A DNA stretch of 64,000 nucleotides, taken from positions 154,147 to 218,146 of the forward strand of contig CAXAMN010003003.1 of assembly GCA_963970005.1 (NCBI GenBank). Reading direction: 5' to 3'. Below, one piece after another: positions 36,801-42,916 of this stretch. The DNA is from Durusdinium trenchii (taxonomy: Eukaryota; Sar; Dinophyceae; Suessiales; Symbiodiniaceae). A program made the translations under genes and the position numbers. The number at the start of each line of letters is the position of its first letter. The stretch's first letter is position 1. A model generated the notes under the pieces. The model made no database searches. It had not been told where the DNA came from and was given only the letters and a program-made list of their open reading frames with translations.

Positions 36801-39800
36801 CACCTTTTTCCAAAAACGCACAGCACTGCTTAAGGAAAAACCCACTGGTGAAACAGATTTTAGTTAAGATGTGTGCCTGAACAGTTCAAGAGCATCAGTG
36901 CAAGGCCGTTTGATAAGAACTGACATTGTTTGGAGTTTGGACGGCTGGTTTGGCTTGGACATGTCTTTTGTTGTGCAGGGCGCCCGCACAGATACAGAGT
37001 TCCAGAGCCGCTTGAAGGTCACGGACATCGATGAGGCAGGTAGGATGAGATAGGATGAGAGCAAAACTCTGGCCAACTGAGCCTGGTCAGACGGCGGGTG
37101 GTCGTTCACGCAGCCATTCTCCGTGTATGTGTATCTTTATCTACCTCTGTCTCTCCTGCTCACGTCTGCAGATGGACTTGGTGCAGCTTTTCGAGATGAT
37201 TGACATTGACAACTCTGGGTTTATTGAATCTAATGAATTCATCCGACCGCTGAGTCGCTGGGTTCGCGACTCGAAGACCGCTCCTCGAGCCACAGCAGCA
37301 CTTATGCGGCAGCCAAATGCTGTTGGTCTTTACAGATGAGTTTTGTACACAAGATCACCGTCGCAAGGTTAACATGTTGATGCATGTTTTGCAGCAATTA
37401 TTGCAAATGTTCTTTCCAGGATTTATCAAGTACAATATGATGCGAACCATGCAGAAACAAGAAGAGTTCCTTGGCTTAACAAAGTGTTTCAATCGATCTG
37501 GGCTTGAGTTGCTTCGATGCCGGTTTGAAACAACAAATCTATTCCTGTTCTTTTAGGTGTTCGGATGTTAGGAAGGCAGGAGGCTAACTCCATAATATTT
37601 CCAGAGGTTTCGGAAGCGCATTCTCCAAGGCTTCAACAAGAGCAAATTGCACTTCGGCAAGCTGTGGAGGTTCACTTTGCAGAGCTTTGGCAGAGGCTTG
37701 ACGCTCGGATCCTTCTTTGCTCCTTCCCAGTGTCACTGTGGGCATTCCTTCTTCCAGCCACATCCCATTCTTAGATAAATGTGGAATGGGGTTGGATTTT
37801 CGACGGCTTCCAACATGAAATTTGTAAGATGTTTCAAACTTTTGCCGACGGTTGTGTTCATGTTGGCTGGACCCACTTCTTGCTTCTTCAGTATTGGTAT
37901 AGATCAAAAGCAATGTACCTGTGTTTGTCGAACTTTGCCTGATGCAACAGCAGTCTTTACCTAGGGTCAACGGTAAGTTGGATTTGACTCAAAAACACTT
38001 GCAAGAATCAAGCGAAGGAAAAAAACAATGCAACATTTTCCTGTTCTTCACTACACAGCTTTGAGCCGAGGAAGCAGTACAATCCAGTTTCCCACTGCCG
38101 AGACAAGACTGCAACAGCTCAATGAATTCGGGGCCGAATTTCAACCAGCCCATGAAGTTGTGGGGGCCACTCGAAGCGGTAGCATTCTCTATTCCTTGTG
38201 AATATATATATATATACTTATGCACACACACTTCGAACTTGGGTTTTCAGTTAGACTCAATTGCCACGTTGGGNNNNNNNNNNAAAAATTCAAGAATGCA
38301 ACAATGCGCAGTATGGATGAGGTTCAGAATCATTGGTGGGAATTCCGTCGCTTATAGCCCGGCGGCTCGAAAATCAGTAAATTCAGGAATAAAGTTGAAC
38401 AAACGGAAAGGCAGTTATAAAAATGGAAGGTCGGTGATTTCCAGTATGAATTCGGGCCTCCTTTCGGAGGGTCACGCCCAGTACCCATGTGGGAAGACTG
38501 AGCGGTCCACACTTCGAACTTGGGTTTTCAGTTAGACTCAATTGCCACGTTGGGAAGGAAGGTGAGGGAACGGAAAGGTGCATGGGTCCGATCACTTGAA
38601 AAGTTTAACATTGTTGTCACAAGGCGTCAGCAATCAAACCGGCGGAGCTGCTGGGGACGAGTAGGTTTGGGGGTGGTAGCATGAAGAACCATGGAATCAA
38701 ACAAAGCAAATTAGACAGCGTGGTCAAAAGTTTCGGTTGCAGGTACACGAATGGACGTCTCCATTCGCTTCCCCTCCAGCGACGTAGCTTCGTTGGACAA
38801 GGTTCATCGCTGGAGGCCTTGCCCCCTGCTGGAAAACCGTTCGAGCGGTAGGAACCCTTGCGTCAGTGGAAGGAGTGAAACATGCCGTGTTTGTAGTGGA
38901 AAGGCAAGAACGTGGAAAACCCTTAGAACCAGGGTGCGACACACACACACACACATGAGCAACCACATATGTTTACCAAAGTAAAGAATGGCTTGGAGGT
39001 GGCCGCATTTTTTCCGAAACGTCGTGGCTCCGCTGATCAAGGTAGGGGAAGCTATAAAACCAGATCTCCTGTACATCTATAGAATCTATAGTGCCGTAGG
39101 GTGTTTGTTCACATCTGAAACAACATCAGACCAATCTGGTGGAAAGTATGAAAGAGCTTCAAGGGCCCTTTTCCACGTACCGTCGATTAACCAATTTTGG
39201 TGGGAGAAAAGGTGACCCACCAGGCTACCGGGCTTTATCTCCAAGAGCAATCTGTGCTGCGGGATGTCATCCAAACAGAAACCTGTGCTGCGGCCAAAGA
39301 GAAATCTGATCCACCATCCATGGTTTTTTCTTGTCCAAAAAAGCTCAGGGAAAAAAACGTTTCTTCTGACAGCTCCTCAGTGACAGCTCGGACACCTCGG
39401 AGTGAAAAAGGCCCATCTTCTGTTGCTGGGGGAGGGAAACGACGCGGGAACCGCATCCGAATGACGAATGACAACCCCAACTGACATTCCCTCGATCTGT
39501 ATGATGGGGTGCCCATATTGCACTCTGCCCTCTCAATATGTTTTACAAGGAACAGGTTAGGCCTGCCGCAAAGCCGGCCCGCATGGAACAGCTAGCGTCC
39601 GTGGATGGGACCAAGGACACCCCAGACAAGCACAAATAGCAACATATATAAAGAGAATGACAGCGGAGAAAGATGACGACTACATTTAGGTTTTGAGCGA
39701 AAGTCATCGTGTATATCTATATATATTTACAAAGAATACAGTACAGTGTGTGAATTTGTGTCAAGACTCAGACTGAATCCCCAACATGAAAGCTTGATTA

Positions 39801-40251
39801 CAGGCGCATCATACATGGCCTTCCTCGCCATTGCTGCAATGAGGTCTGCGAATCCGGAAGAATTTGTGGAGCAGCCGCATGCTTCTGTGAAGGTCAGACT
39901 CAAGAGGATGTCAGAGGCAGAGGCCACGCACCACGCGGGCACCAGTGTTTTGCACCTACAGGCTGAGTGAACTCAAAGGAATACGTATTTCAACATATCC
40001 CTGGCTCGGTATTTGCTTGTACTTGGGTTGAAGATCCGGAAGATTAACCCCAGCTGTCGAGATTGGTCGGCTGGTTGAAGGGGAGCAGTTTCTTAGTTCA
40101 AACCTGAGGCAGTGCAAGAGGAACTGTTTTGTTGCAACATTGGCAGAATCTGCAGGCCAGTGTGCAGCAAGCCATGGATAGATTGGAAGAGCTGGTGCTT
40201 CGTGCTACTGAATCAGCACTGAAGGAATCAAAAGTGCCTTGGCGTTCATGA
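6418..40251 (+). CDS. Voltage-gated cation channel with EF-hands (split gene, 5' part missing)
   Basis: Eleven exon pieces join in phase: 6418-6487, 6585-6674, [linker exon not found], 23256-23342, 23573-23715, 23785-23866, 33025-33113, 33214-33286, 36979-37035, 37172-37286, 37420-37473, 37605-37702, and a last exon at 40147-40251. In order they encode part of S3, an S4 voltage sensor, S5, a pore with a Cav/Nav-like filter, S6, a cytoplasmic helix, two EF-hands and a coiled-coil tail. The protein would pass cations through a membrane in response to voltage, with calcium binding likely to modulate it. It resembles the single-domain voltage-gated channels with EF-hands common in dinoflagellates. 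Whether it has one or four pore domains cannot be told, because upstream exons are missing. Every donor chosen is GC or GA and every acceptor is AG. The first two exons and the last join are less certain than the core. Confidence 0.8.
6976..7015 (+). repeat. (GT)n with conserved AAACCC-type flank
   Basis: A TGTGTGTGTGTGTGTCTGAAACCCTTGG-like run. The same GT tract followed by TC-AA(A/G)CCCT occurs at 17176 and 22025, and in reverse complement at 38919. Confidence 0.7.
7021..7586. other. Pyrimidine-rich intron sequence left of the copia element
   Basis: From about 7260 the plus strand is strongly CT-rich, with TTTTCTTTTCTTCTCTTCC-like tracts. A short word TCCTGAAGGCTTGTTAGG at about 7357 resembles sequence at 16333, on the other side of the copia insertion. 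A 17-base near-copy of the LTR edge lies at 7562-7578, just outside the LTR. Confidence 0.5.
7587..7784 (-). repeat. Copia 3' LTR
   Basis: 198 bp, starts TGTAAAATTCAGCAGCTG and ends CTTGTATCTTGACA on the plus strand. It matches 14970-15167 at about 190 of 198 positions. Because the element reads on the minus strand, this left copy is the 3' LTR. Confidence 0.92.
7785..7796 (-). other. Probable polypurine tract
   Basis: Immediately inside the 3' LTR the minus strand reads CCAAGGGACGG, a short purine-rich stretch in the position where plus-strand DNA synthesis is primed in LTR elements. It is short and interrupted, so this is a positional call. Confidence 0.45.
7997..8948 (-). pseudogene. Extra 3' reading frame (ORF3) of the copia element, frameshifted
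   Basis: Downstream of RNase H and upstream of the 3' LTR, three main minus-strand frames (8556-8948, 8330-8851, 7997-8275) tile an original protein of roughly 310 residues. It starts near MAVEMTIPDYHNQ and has Trp/Tyr-rich middle segments such as GNWEQFIVPTTEEAIQWL and NHLWALYLNYNAANKFDKY. It ends in an acidic tail, EKSEDEEEEKGTKRPRQ, with a possible KRPR nuclear signal. I see no signal peptide or membrane helix, so it does not look like an envelope protein. Standard copia elements end after RNase H. I recognise no family and assign no function. Frame breaks fall near 8700 and 8300. Confidence 0.6.
8949..9299. other. Copia spacer between RNase H and ORF3
   Basis: About 350 bases with only short frames (for example 9064-9270, minus). 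It may hold a leader or splice signal for the downstream ORF3, but none is identifiable. Confidence 0.4.
9300..9790 (-). pseudogene. Copia RNase H domain
   Basis: The minus frame 9300-9707, open upstream to about 9790, encodes copia RNase H. It has a DADWAGCP-like start in the upstream part, then VALSSAESELYAIGTGA with the catalytic Glu, IHTDSTSGKSIA with a catalytic Asp, and the copia-type end AKHIDLKYLFIQQLV followed by DNPADTLTKYVP. It is in a different frame from the reverse transcriptase upstream, so a frameshift near 9790 separates them. RNase H would remove the RNA strand during cDNA synthesis. Confidence 0.85.
9790..12489 (-). pseudogene. Copia integrase and reverse transcriptase
   Basis: A long minus frame (annotated frame runs 9469-12489, 1006 codons; the last roughly 100 are out of frame). 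An H-x3-H...C-x2-C zinc site lies at residues 97-111 (EHELTHLPYRSWCPIC). The integrase core follows, with Asp at about 201 (LKSDQEEYV) and Glu at about 238 (SQGSIERFHRT). The first catalytic Asp expected in the IQVDFTY-type motif is Gly here (IQVGFTYMK, about residue 134). A Ser/Thr/Pro-rich linker leads to the reverse transcriptase, with AGDVSTAFLHAP, NKAIYGLRSSPKSW and the catalytic MVYVDDLLFLG at about residue 730. The connection domain has FQWLTYTRPDISFATKEL. The frame starts after a frameshift near 12480. Confidence 0.9.
12383..13084 (-). pseudogene. Copia protease-integrase linker region
   Basis: A 233-codon minus frame between the protease-bearing frame and the integrase frame, overlapping both by a short stretch. 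It contains HRPQQVLGGNSDYW and RRVIQGDTWTGETWFRV, then a Gln/Thr-rich low-complexity part. The overlaps place frameshifts near 13075 and 12480. No separate enzyme is expected: it corresponds to the end of protease and the start of integrase in an unbroken polyprotein. Confidence 0.7.
13063..14427 (-). pseudogene. Copia gag C-terminal half, CCHC knuckle and protease
   Basis: A 454-codon minus frame. Residues 1-115 are the end of the capsid domain (RLLKPTFDKNNFAESFSTW, then TLPDSVKIAVLLNET). A Lys/Gly/Tyr/Asn low-complexity stretch (GKGKGKNKGKGYGGYNGYG) follows, as is usual for nucleocapsid RNA binding. A zinc knuckle CYRCGRTGHYAKDC comes next, then the aspartic protease with active site MVDSGPATHVCP. 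The N-terminal gag part is in another frame (14409-14852). Confidence 0.88.
14409..14852 (-). pseudogene. Copia gag N-terminal part
   Basis: A 147-codon minus frame starting 118 bp inside the 5' LTR, with start region MAAPAAAPNGGDHLPPVP and then KPPFFNGDYGTFEEWKYKF, the hydrophobic and Trp-containing start of a copia capsid. It stops shortly after SVPWGQDP, where the capsid continues in the neighbouring frame. One lost base in a T/G run near 14410 would explain the break. A minus-one ribosomal shift is conceivable but less likely in the middle of the capsid domain. Confidence 0.85.
14950..14969 (-). other. Copia primer-binding site
   Basis: Directly next to the 5' LTR the minus strand reads TGGTAGCGGAGCAAGGATC. 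TGGTAGC complements a tRNA 3' end GCTACCA, as found on initiator tRNA-Met in several eukaryotes. Spacing to the LTR is zero. The exact tRNA cannot be named from the sequence alone. Confidence 0.7.
14970..15167 (-). repeat. Copia 5' LTR
   Basis: 198 bp, TGTAAACTTCAGCAGCTG ... CTTGTATCTTGCCA on the plus strand, paired with 7587-7784. Its outer edge abuts a CCCGTC microsatellite. The promoter should read leftwards, but no TATA box stands out, as is usual in dinoflagellates. Confidence 0.92.
15168..16220. repeat. Dense microsatellite block with 14-bp repeats
   Basis: In order: (CCGTCC)n at 15170-15245, (GTCT)n at 15250-15295, a 14-bp GAGTGCAACGCACC repeat at 15335-15430, (CTA)n at 15430-15610, the 14-bp repeat again at 15612-15665, (CTA)n with GAC variants to 15835, (CACCTAC)n at 15835-15950, CTACTC variants to 16070, and the 14-bp repeat again at 16078-16215. 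Very long frames cross it on both strands (up to 518 codons) as Leu, Thr, Tyr, Val and Ser runs. They are repeat artefacts. Confidence 0.95.
16245..16760. repeat. Diverged tandem duplication, about 230 bp
   Basis: (TCTCTG)n at 16265-16325 is followed by two diverged units. GGCTTGTCAGGCTGCAACGG at 16338 and GGCTTGTTGGGCTGTAACGC at 16573 correspond, as do AACAAGGATGTCAGTCAAGG near 16458 and the matching ACAAGGCTGTCAGTCAAGGG near 16687. A related fragment lies at 21920-21980 (GGCTTTTTAGGTG... CCAGTCAAGGGC). Confidence 0.65.
16761..17480. other. Intron sequence without a gene
   Basis: No coding motif. (GT)n with the conserved AAGCCCTG flank is at 17176-17217. Frames on both strands here are short and unrelated to known domains. 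Confidence 0.4.
17490..19990 (+). pseudogene. Second copia element, pol remnant
   Basis: Plus-strand pieces in shifting frames. 17700-17860 reads PFRRDCAVCQRAAAKDR, the integrase zinc site C-x2-C, then LSLDLTGPF with the first integrase Asp. 17839-18240 continues (KKYLLVGAYTWPV) into an acidic linker rich in Glu. 18459-18720 resembles the integrase end (RRLLHGSNMPAKRWPAAARH). 19304-19927 holds reverse transcriptase: HAASVDIKTAFLNAPL, GGEALYGLRESPKLW and LVYVDDVMLFG. Motif details differ from the 7.6-15.2 kb element, so it is another family. No gag, LTR or RNase H was recognised. It has many stops and frameshifts and lies in the same channel intron, sense to the gene. Confidence 0.85.
20099..20935. 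repeat. Satellite-like tandem repeat, about 140-190 bp unit
   Basis: Units start with GGCGCCAGGTTGGCTG at about 20132, 20321, 20500 and 20641, with a partial unit at 20099. Each runs through TACGGCTGCGTTGGAACCAT, CCCATAATGGTGATACAACT, AAAGCCATCCAAAAAT, CCAGTGGCCCTGCAG and ends in a CGCGCGCGAAA tract. The last unit contains internal duplications of the CCAAAACGCTCTCCCCAGTG part. Unit lengths differ by internal deletions. Frames over it are shadows. Confidence 0.9.
21020..21385. repeat. Direct repeat, left copy
   Basis: TGTTTCTAAGGGTCCTTTCT ... AATGTCA, near-identical to 22050-22423. Copies differ at only a few positions, for example GTGTGTGCC against GTGTGTACC. Both begin TG and end CA, as LTRs do, and are 665 bp apart. 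The spacer shows no coding sequence, primer site or polypurine tract that I can recognise. Confidence 0.85.
21386..22049. other. Spacer between the two 370-bp direct repeats
   Basis: Noncoding in all frames. It contains CGCCGGGCTT twice (21546, 21602), an ACAC tract at 21852-21882 and a GT tract at 22025-22042. If the flanking repeats are LTRs this would be a non-coding miniature element, but no supporting site was found. Confidence 0.4.
22050..22423. repeat. Direct repeat, right copy
   Basis: Right partner of 21020-21385. It has small insertions near its end (CAGACACGAG against TACGAG, and AAAACC before AATGTCA) and is followed by a GT tract. Confidence 0.85.
23256..23342 (+). CDS. Channel exon: S5 helix
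   Basis: Twenty-nine codons, phase 0 to phase 0, encoding ALAWSFIFCFVIMTIWAML and then a short VEMINPLVQ segment. This is the outer pore helix of a voltage-gated channel. The acceptor is CTGCAG at 23255. The donor is GA at 23343, giving a GA-AG intron of 230 bp to the next exon. The preceding intron is at least 16 kb and carries two copia elements. Confidence 0.85.
23573..23715 (+). CDS. Channel exon: pore loop and selectivity filter
   Basis: Encodes EIHAKYDTFQDCEQCLRATS, SVMDANLLLFKTVIAG and then DSWGTIAVPVIE. The T-x4-DSW arrangement in the pore loop matches the T-x-E/D-x-W-type filter of voltage-gated sodium and calcium channels, here with Asp as the acidic residue. It joins in phase across a 69-bp GA-AG intron (23716-23784) that splits the Glu codon after VPVI. 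Confidence 0.9.
23785..23866 (+). CDS. Channel exon: S6 helix
   Basis: Encodes AYPPTAIIFVGSLLTLVFG and VLNLIVAV, the inner pore helix with the Asn characteristic of S6 in this superfamily. The donor is GC at 23867. The next exon begins VVDTF after the AG at 33024, making a 9158-bp GC-AG intron with good continuity of the helix into the cytoplasm. Confidence 0.9.
24040..24095. repeat. (TTC)n(ATC)n microsatellite
   Basis: TTCTTCTTCTTC followed by ATCATCATC, interrupted once. A poly-Ser frame over it is an artefact. Confidence 0.9.
24272..24955 (+). pseudogene. Unrecognised broken reading frame in the large channel intron
   Basis: One plus frame runs 228 codons and is interrupted only by a TGA at 24641-24643. 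The first 123 codons look protein-like (FDMDHEVRRAMQHPDLVDF, then EQVRDFVNWLVETGRGQYE). The part after the stop is Ala/Gln/Pro-rich (LEDAQARKQPLRASIQAPNL). Just around the stop a neighbouring frame reads a natural-looking EPTELPPLPPPREAPPAP, so two compensating indels may have hit the gene. It could be a gag-like remnant. No motif identifies it. Confidence 0.35.
25265..25325. repeat. (GA)n microsatellite
   Basis: A GAGAGAGAGGAAGAGAGAGA-type tract with GAAG interruptions. Confidence 0.9.
25500..27115. repeat. AT-rich segment with diverged tandem repeats
   Basis: Much more AT-rich than its surroundings. Between 25800 and 26080 a unit of about 60 bp recurs with the words CTCAATGGAAATCTGC and CAAAGACCTTCAAAATC, in roughly five diverged copies. 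26880-26960 has (AACATCTCAAAA)-type repeats. No gene is seen. Both strands carry only repeat-driven frames. Confidence 0.7.
27120..28500. repeat. Three-copy repeat with one copy inverted
   Basis: A unit starting at AAACAGTTTGAACCTCACAA and running past CAGCAACCTGAAACCTCACT to the AACGGGCTCAAGAAACTGG part occurs directly at about 27235 and 27610 (the latter truncated). It occurs as an inverted copy spanning about 28140-28500. The segment 27468-27631 pairs with 28337-28498 as a near-perfect inverted repeat, including TTGGGTCGCAGTCCCTGTCA and its complement. 27120-27235 additionally repeats CGCCTGCGGC four times. Confidence 0.8.
28590..30880 (+). pseudogene. Copia-like gag remnant with CCCH and CCHC fingers
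   Basis: Successive plus frames carry a coiled-coil piece (29555-29803, LFEVLRQENRDLRDELRDQR), a Gln/Met and Arg-rich piece (29800-30015) and the end of gag (30235-30879). The last has a helix EETVRTYSEHLLAELEQLM, then a CCCH finger CKYF...QACKWAH and a CCHC knuckle CFTCGATQHMAKDC. That finger pair is typical of dinoflagellate copia gag. No pol follows: sequence after 30.9 kb shows no protease, integrase or reverse transcriptase. It is a truncated or gag-only copy lying in the 9.2-kb channel intron, in sense orientation. Confidence 0.7.
31641..32170 (-). CDS. Candidate small membrane-protein gene nested antisense in a channel intron
   Basis: On the minus strand, 31644-31844 reads MPTWTPQEMVPVATMLLSLA and then GAYFLVHNPGANKPPKDQC, one hydrophobic helix followed by a polar tail ending in NALIGEVAPK and a stop. 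Upstream on the same strand, protein-like pieces lie in other frames: DTKSQKIGIWWTNQPTPS near 31960-31900, then WYKYLPYADGDQPPPPD near 32060-31995, and KDRKKSPYIAPKFEYEKIA near 32130-32060. Short introns or indels must separate them. I could not fix the splice sites and do not recognise the family. The composition suggests a small single-pass protein, perhaps organellar, but that is a guess. Confidence 0.45.
33025..33286 (+). CDS. Channel exons: post-S6 helix and EF-hand 1
   Basis: Exon 33025-33113 encodes VVDTFADARDRDILNLAEEM followed by EQDMQADKRL, the charged cytoplasmic helix after S6. Exon 33214-33286 encodes FLESVFDRIDVDHTGQLTLE and QLVE. The EF-hand loop D-V-D-H-T-G-Q-L-T-L-E-Q has Gln rather than Glu at its twelfth position, which usually weakens calcium binding. 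The 100-bp intron is GC-AG. The exon ends with a GC donor at 33287 and joins 36979 as LVE-GAR, the usual sequence in this family. Confidence 0.85.
33290..36978 (+). other. Channel intron, 3.7 kb, unassigned content
   Basis: The longest frame is 34761-35564 (plus, 267 codons, Ser/Arg/Ala-rich), with an overlapping 152-codon minus frame. Neither shows a domain. 33890-36450 is GC-rich and might be an old element insertion. A (TC)n tract is at 36112-36134. Nothing here can be named. Confidence 0.4.
36979..37286 (+). CDS. Channel exons: inter-hand helix and EF-hand 2
   Basis: Exon 36979-37035 encodes GARTDTEFQSRLKVTDIDE. Exon 37172-37286 encodes MDLVQLFEMIDIDNSGFIES, then NEFIRPLSRWVRDSKTAP. The loop D-I-D-N-S-G-F-I-E-S-N-E has all canonical ligands including the terminal Glu, so this hand should bind calcium. 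The first donor is GC (37036). The second is GA (37287), splitting the Arg codon before FIKYN. Confidence 0.9.
37420..37702 (+). CDS. Channel exons: conserved tail and coiled coil
   Basis: Exon 37420-37473 encodes FIKYNMMRTMQKQEEFL. Exon 37605-37702 encodes EVSEAHSPRLQQEQIALRQA and VEVHFAELWQRLD, an amphipathic helix. The intron between them is GC-AG. A GC donor at 37703 leaves phase 0, matching the phase of the exon at 40147 and completing a heptad-like run (LWQRLD then NLQASV). Confidence 0.8.
38227..38273. repeat. 47-bp direct repeat abutting an assembly gap, copy 1
   Basis: CACACTTCGAACTTGGGTTT ... CACGTTGGG is repeated exactly at 38508-38554. Copy 1 ends at the first N of the gap. Confidence 0.9.
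38274..38283. other. Assembly gap of 10 N
   Basis: Ten unknown bases inside the 2.4-kb channel intron 37703-40146. The repeat at its left edge suggests the assembler could not resolve a local duplication. Confidence 1.
38508..38554. repeat. 47-bp direct repeat, copy 2
   Basis: Identical to 38227-38273. Followed by unique sequence. Confidence 0.9.
40147..40251 (+). CDS. Probable last channel exon: C-terminal coiled coil
   Basis: Thirty-five codons after TTGGCAG encode NLQASVQQAMDRLEELVLRA and TESALKESKVPWRS, then TGA. It is in phase with the exon ending at 37702. As an alternative, a GT donor after KESK (AAA-GTGCC) could splice to 40668-40778, which would give a Pro-rich end. Confidence 0.65.
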   Translation, partial: NLQASVQQAMDRLEELVLRATESALKESKVPWRS

Positions 40252-40667
40252 TTGCTGCACGATTCATCCAAAACAGTGAGGCCACCGGATGGCAGTTCCG
40301 GCCGAGAAATGGAGCGGCCTGAGAGATAGAGCGACAGATGGCTATTGCTGTCTACCTTTTTTTCCCTGTTTGCCTGAAGGATGCTGAAGGCAATCCTGAA
40401 ACCGCTACGCCGCGTTGGTGTAAACAAATTACATTTTGCCTTCGATTGCCATTTCTGAGGGCCTTGTCAAGGGCGTGATGAGTGAAGTTCTGGTGCTCAA
40501 AGATCACCAAAGAGAAGCAGACACTGCGGAGGCCTGATATCTCAAACATGAGTTTGAGTGGCTGCTGAAGTGGCTGGCTTCAACCGGGGTCATTGTTCTT
40601 AACTTTACAGTTTCTCGACTTGTTTCTTTGTGTGCTTCACTACGCCACTACGCTTTGCTTCTTGAAG

Positions 40668-40778
40668 GCCCCCATGATTGAGCCCGTGCTGCCTGTGAAG
40701 GTCGCTCCCCAAGCGAATGTCGCAAGACCAGGGCCAGACGAAGATCCTTGGCCAAAGCACGTCCCAGGGCCAAAGTGA
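40668..40778 (+). CDS. Alternative terminal exon, Pro-rich
   Basis: After TTGAAG at 40667, a phase-0 stretch of 37 codons reads APMIEPVLPVKVAPQANVAR and PGPDEDPWPKHVPGPK, then stops. It is compatible in phase with splicing from within the 40147 exon. It may instead belong to another transcript. Confidence 0.35.
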   Translation, partial: APMIEPVLPVKVAPQANVARPGPDEDPWPKHVPGPK

Positions 40779-40799
40779 GGATGTTTCGTCAGTCTCGTC

Positions 40800-42560
40800 C
40801 TCATAACTCCCCTGCTGATAGCACTGTGCTAGATGCGAAAGGCGGCGCATAGGATATATTGGATGCTGAGTAGTTCATGCAATGCAATTTGTTCAACCCT
40901 GAGGATTCATTTCTGTCGGTGTCACTCACGGCAGAGCCTACATGAGTTTTGACAGGCTTTGTAGGAATGATACCTTTGTAATATAGGTATTTTGTTCCCG
41001 CTTTTGAAATTCACAACTTGCCATCTCCGAATGGAGAAGTTTGCAGCGTTTGTGGGTTCGAACACCACTGCCAGAAAACAGTGCAAAGGTGAATGTCTGG
41101 TTCTAGTGTTGCTCATGGTTGGAGGATCGTAATGTGCCACACAGAGCTGCTGTGAGTTTGGACTTTTCATTCAATTTCCGAGGGCCGGTCTATCAGCTCA
41201 AACGATGCTACAATGATGCTGTCCTAGTTAAGGGCCACCACTCCCATTTCCGGTTCCGCCGGGGTGGCAATGTAGTTCTCACTTCACTTGAATCCGTGCT
41301 GGGCAAGCCGGGGATGGGAGTGCGAAGTTCTGTTCAGGAATTTCCTACAGTAGCCAGGGTTCTTCAATGCCATGCTTTTGGAGTGTGCTCTGTACGGTTG
41401 ATTGAAACTGCAAAGCTCATACAACTAAGCTTTAGGATTGCAGACCCCCAAAATTATATCCCCAAAAAATATATCCTTCTGGAACGGTAAGTCCAAAAAT
41501 TAAGGTCGAAGAAGTCTAAGAACACTATCTTTCTTTTCATTGCAACAGGAACAATGCATCAGGCGATGGTTCATGTTTGCTTCCTTCTGAAGATGTTCAA
41601 AGGTTTGTCACCAAACCTTTCAGAAAGTTGCCAACACAATTTGTTCCATGCTCGATTCCACTTGCACCACAAAAACGGAAGACCCACAAGAGATGTTGCC
41701 TGGTCAAGATGACTCGTTGCTGAATTGAGTCAATGAATGTCCTGGCAACAACTGCAGTCTGCAGTTTCATGATCGATTCCTTTTGAGCTGAGATTTGCCT
41801 GCAGCATTTGCATCAGCTGCCCAGAGCTTCGCTGGACTGGGAATCGCATTGTCTCAATTCCACAGGTGCCAATTGTAGCCTATCAAGTCGGCACATTTTA
41901 GTATAAACCTATTTGATCCACGATATAATACAATATAGTCCTCCAGGCACTGAAGTGCACATTTGAGTTCATTGGGAAGTTGCACACGCACGCATGTTCA
42001 GGCTTCCCATCAAAAAAGTCTTATGTCCGCAAAACTTTCGATGCAAGCAACATAAATACTTGTACTAGCATACAGCCAAAGTGGTCCGGAGCACATTGGA
42101 CTCACAATACTATGGAGTCAGCTGCTTCAGCTGCTTACGATGCTCGGCTTGGCTGTGCTCGACTCTTTGTGCTTACTTCAACAGTCATGAGTTGGGGGCT
42201 TTTGGGATCTGAAGATCATGTGCTGAGTTTTGGGAAAGTAGAGCAATCATATTTGTTGCATATTGTATTTCCTAATGACAAGGTCCACTTCGCTGCAGTG
42301 AATTGGGCATGTTTCTCTCAAAAGTTCGGCTGTTAAAAGCCTTGTCTTTGGGTTATTTATGATTTGTCTTTCTGACAAGCCTGTCAGTGCTGCAAGGACC
42401 TCCTGGACGAGGGGAGTCCGAACAGGAGTGATGCCACGCCCAGAAGACTTTGGCATCGAGCTGTTGTTACAGCTCTTGGTGACTCAGCCCAAATCTGCAG
42501 ATTATATTCTTGTGCGTAAGCCTTGACATCACAGGTTGTCTTTAGACTTTTACGCGCGCA
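40800..42560. other. Intergenic stretch without a recognised gene
   Basis: Two plus frames are moderately protein-like: 41119-41490 (123 codons, FRGPVYQLKRCYNDAVLVKG) and 41980-42336 (118 codons). I recognise no domain and cannot show splice structure. Confidence 0.3.
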
Positions 42561-42574
42561 AGGTGCCACAGATT

Positions 42575-42730
42575 CACACTGGACCGGCACCAACGAAGAC
42601 GCCAGTGTTGCATCTGTGAAATTGATCCAGGATGTTGGATGGACGTACCTTTGGTTGTGATGTTGAGTAGTCACACCCTGTTCTGAGGCTGGTGAGGTTT
42701 TGGAGGTCGGCAGATGAGCTGTAAAGACTT
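42575..42730. repeat. Inverted repeat, left arm (156 bp)
   Basis: Pairs with 42917-43072 with about two mismatches. The arms run from CACACTGGACCGGCACCAAC to AGATGAGCTGTAAAGACTT on the plus strand. Confidence 0.92.
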
Positions 42731-42916
42731 ATATAATGGACTCTGCGGGCTCACACCGGGCATCAGAGAGACACATTTGAGATTCAGTTTGTACGGAAGC
42801 CATCCGAAGCCCAATGATATGCTCAAATTCCAGCATTCCAAGTTCACAAGGCTCAAGGTTTCCAAGTCTCAAATTCTGCCAATGCGAGATCAAATCAATG
42901 GAGAGTTGAGTGCATT

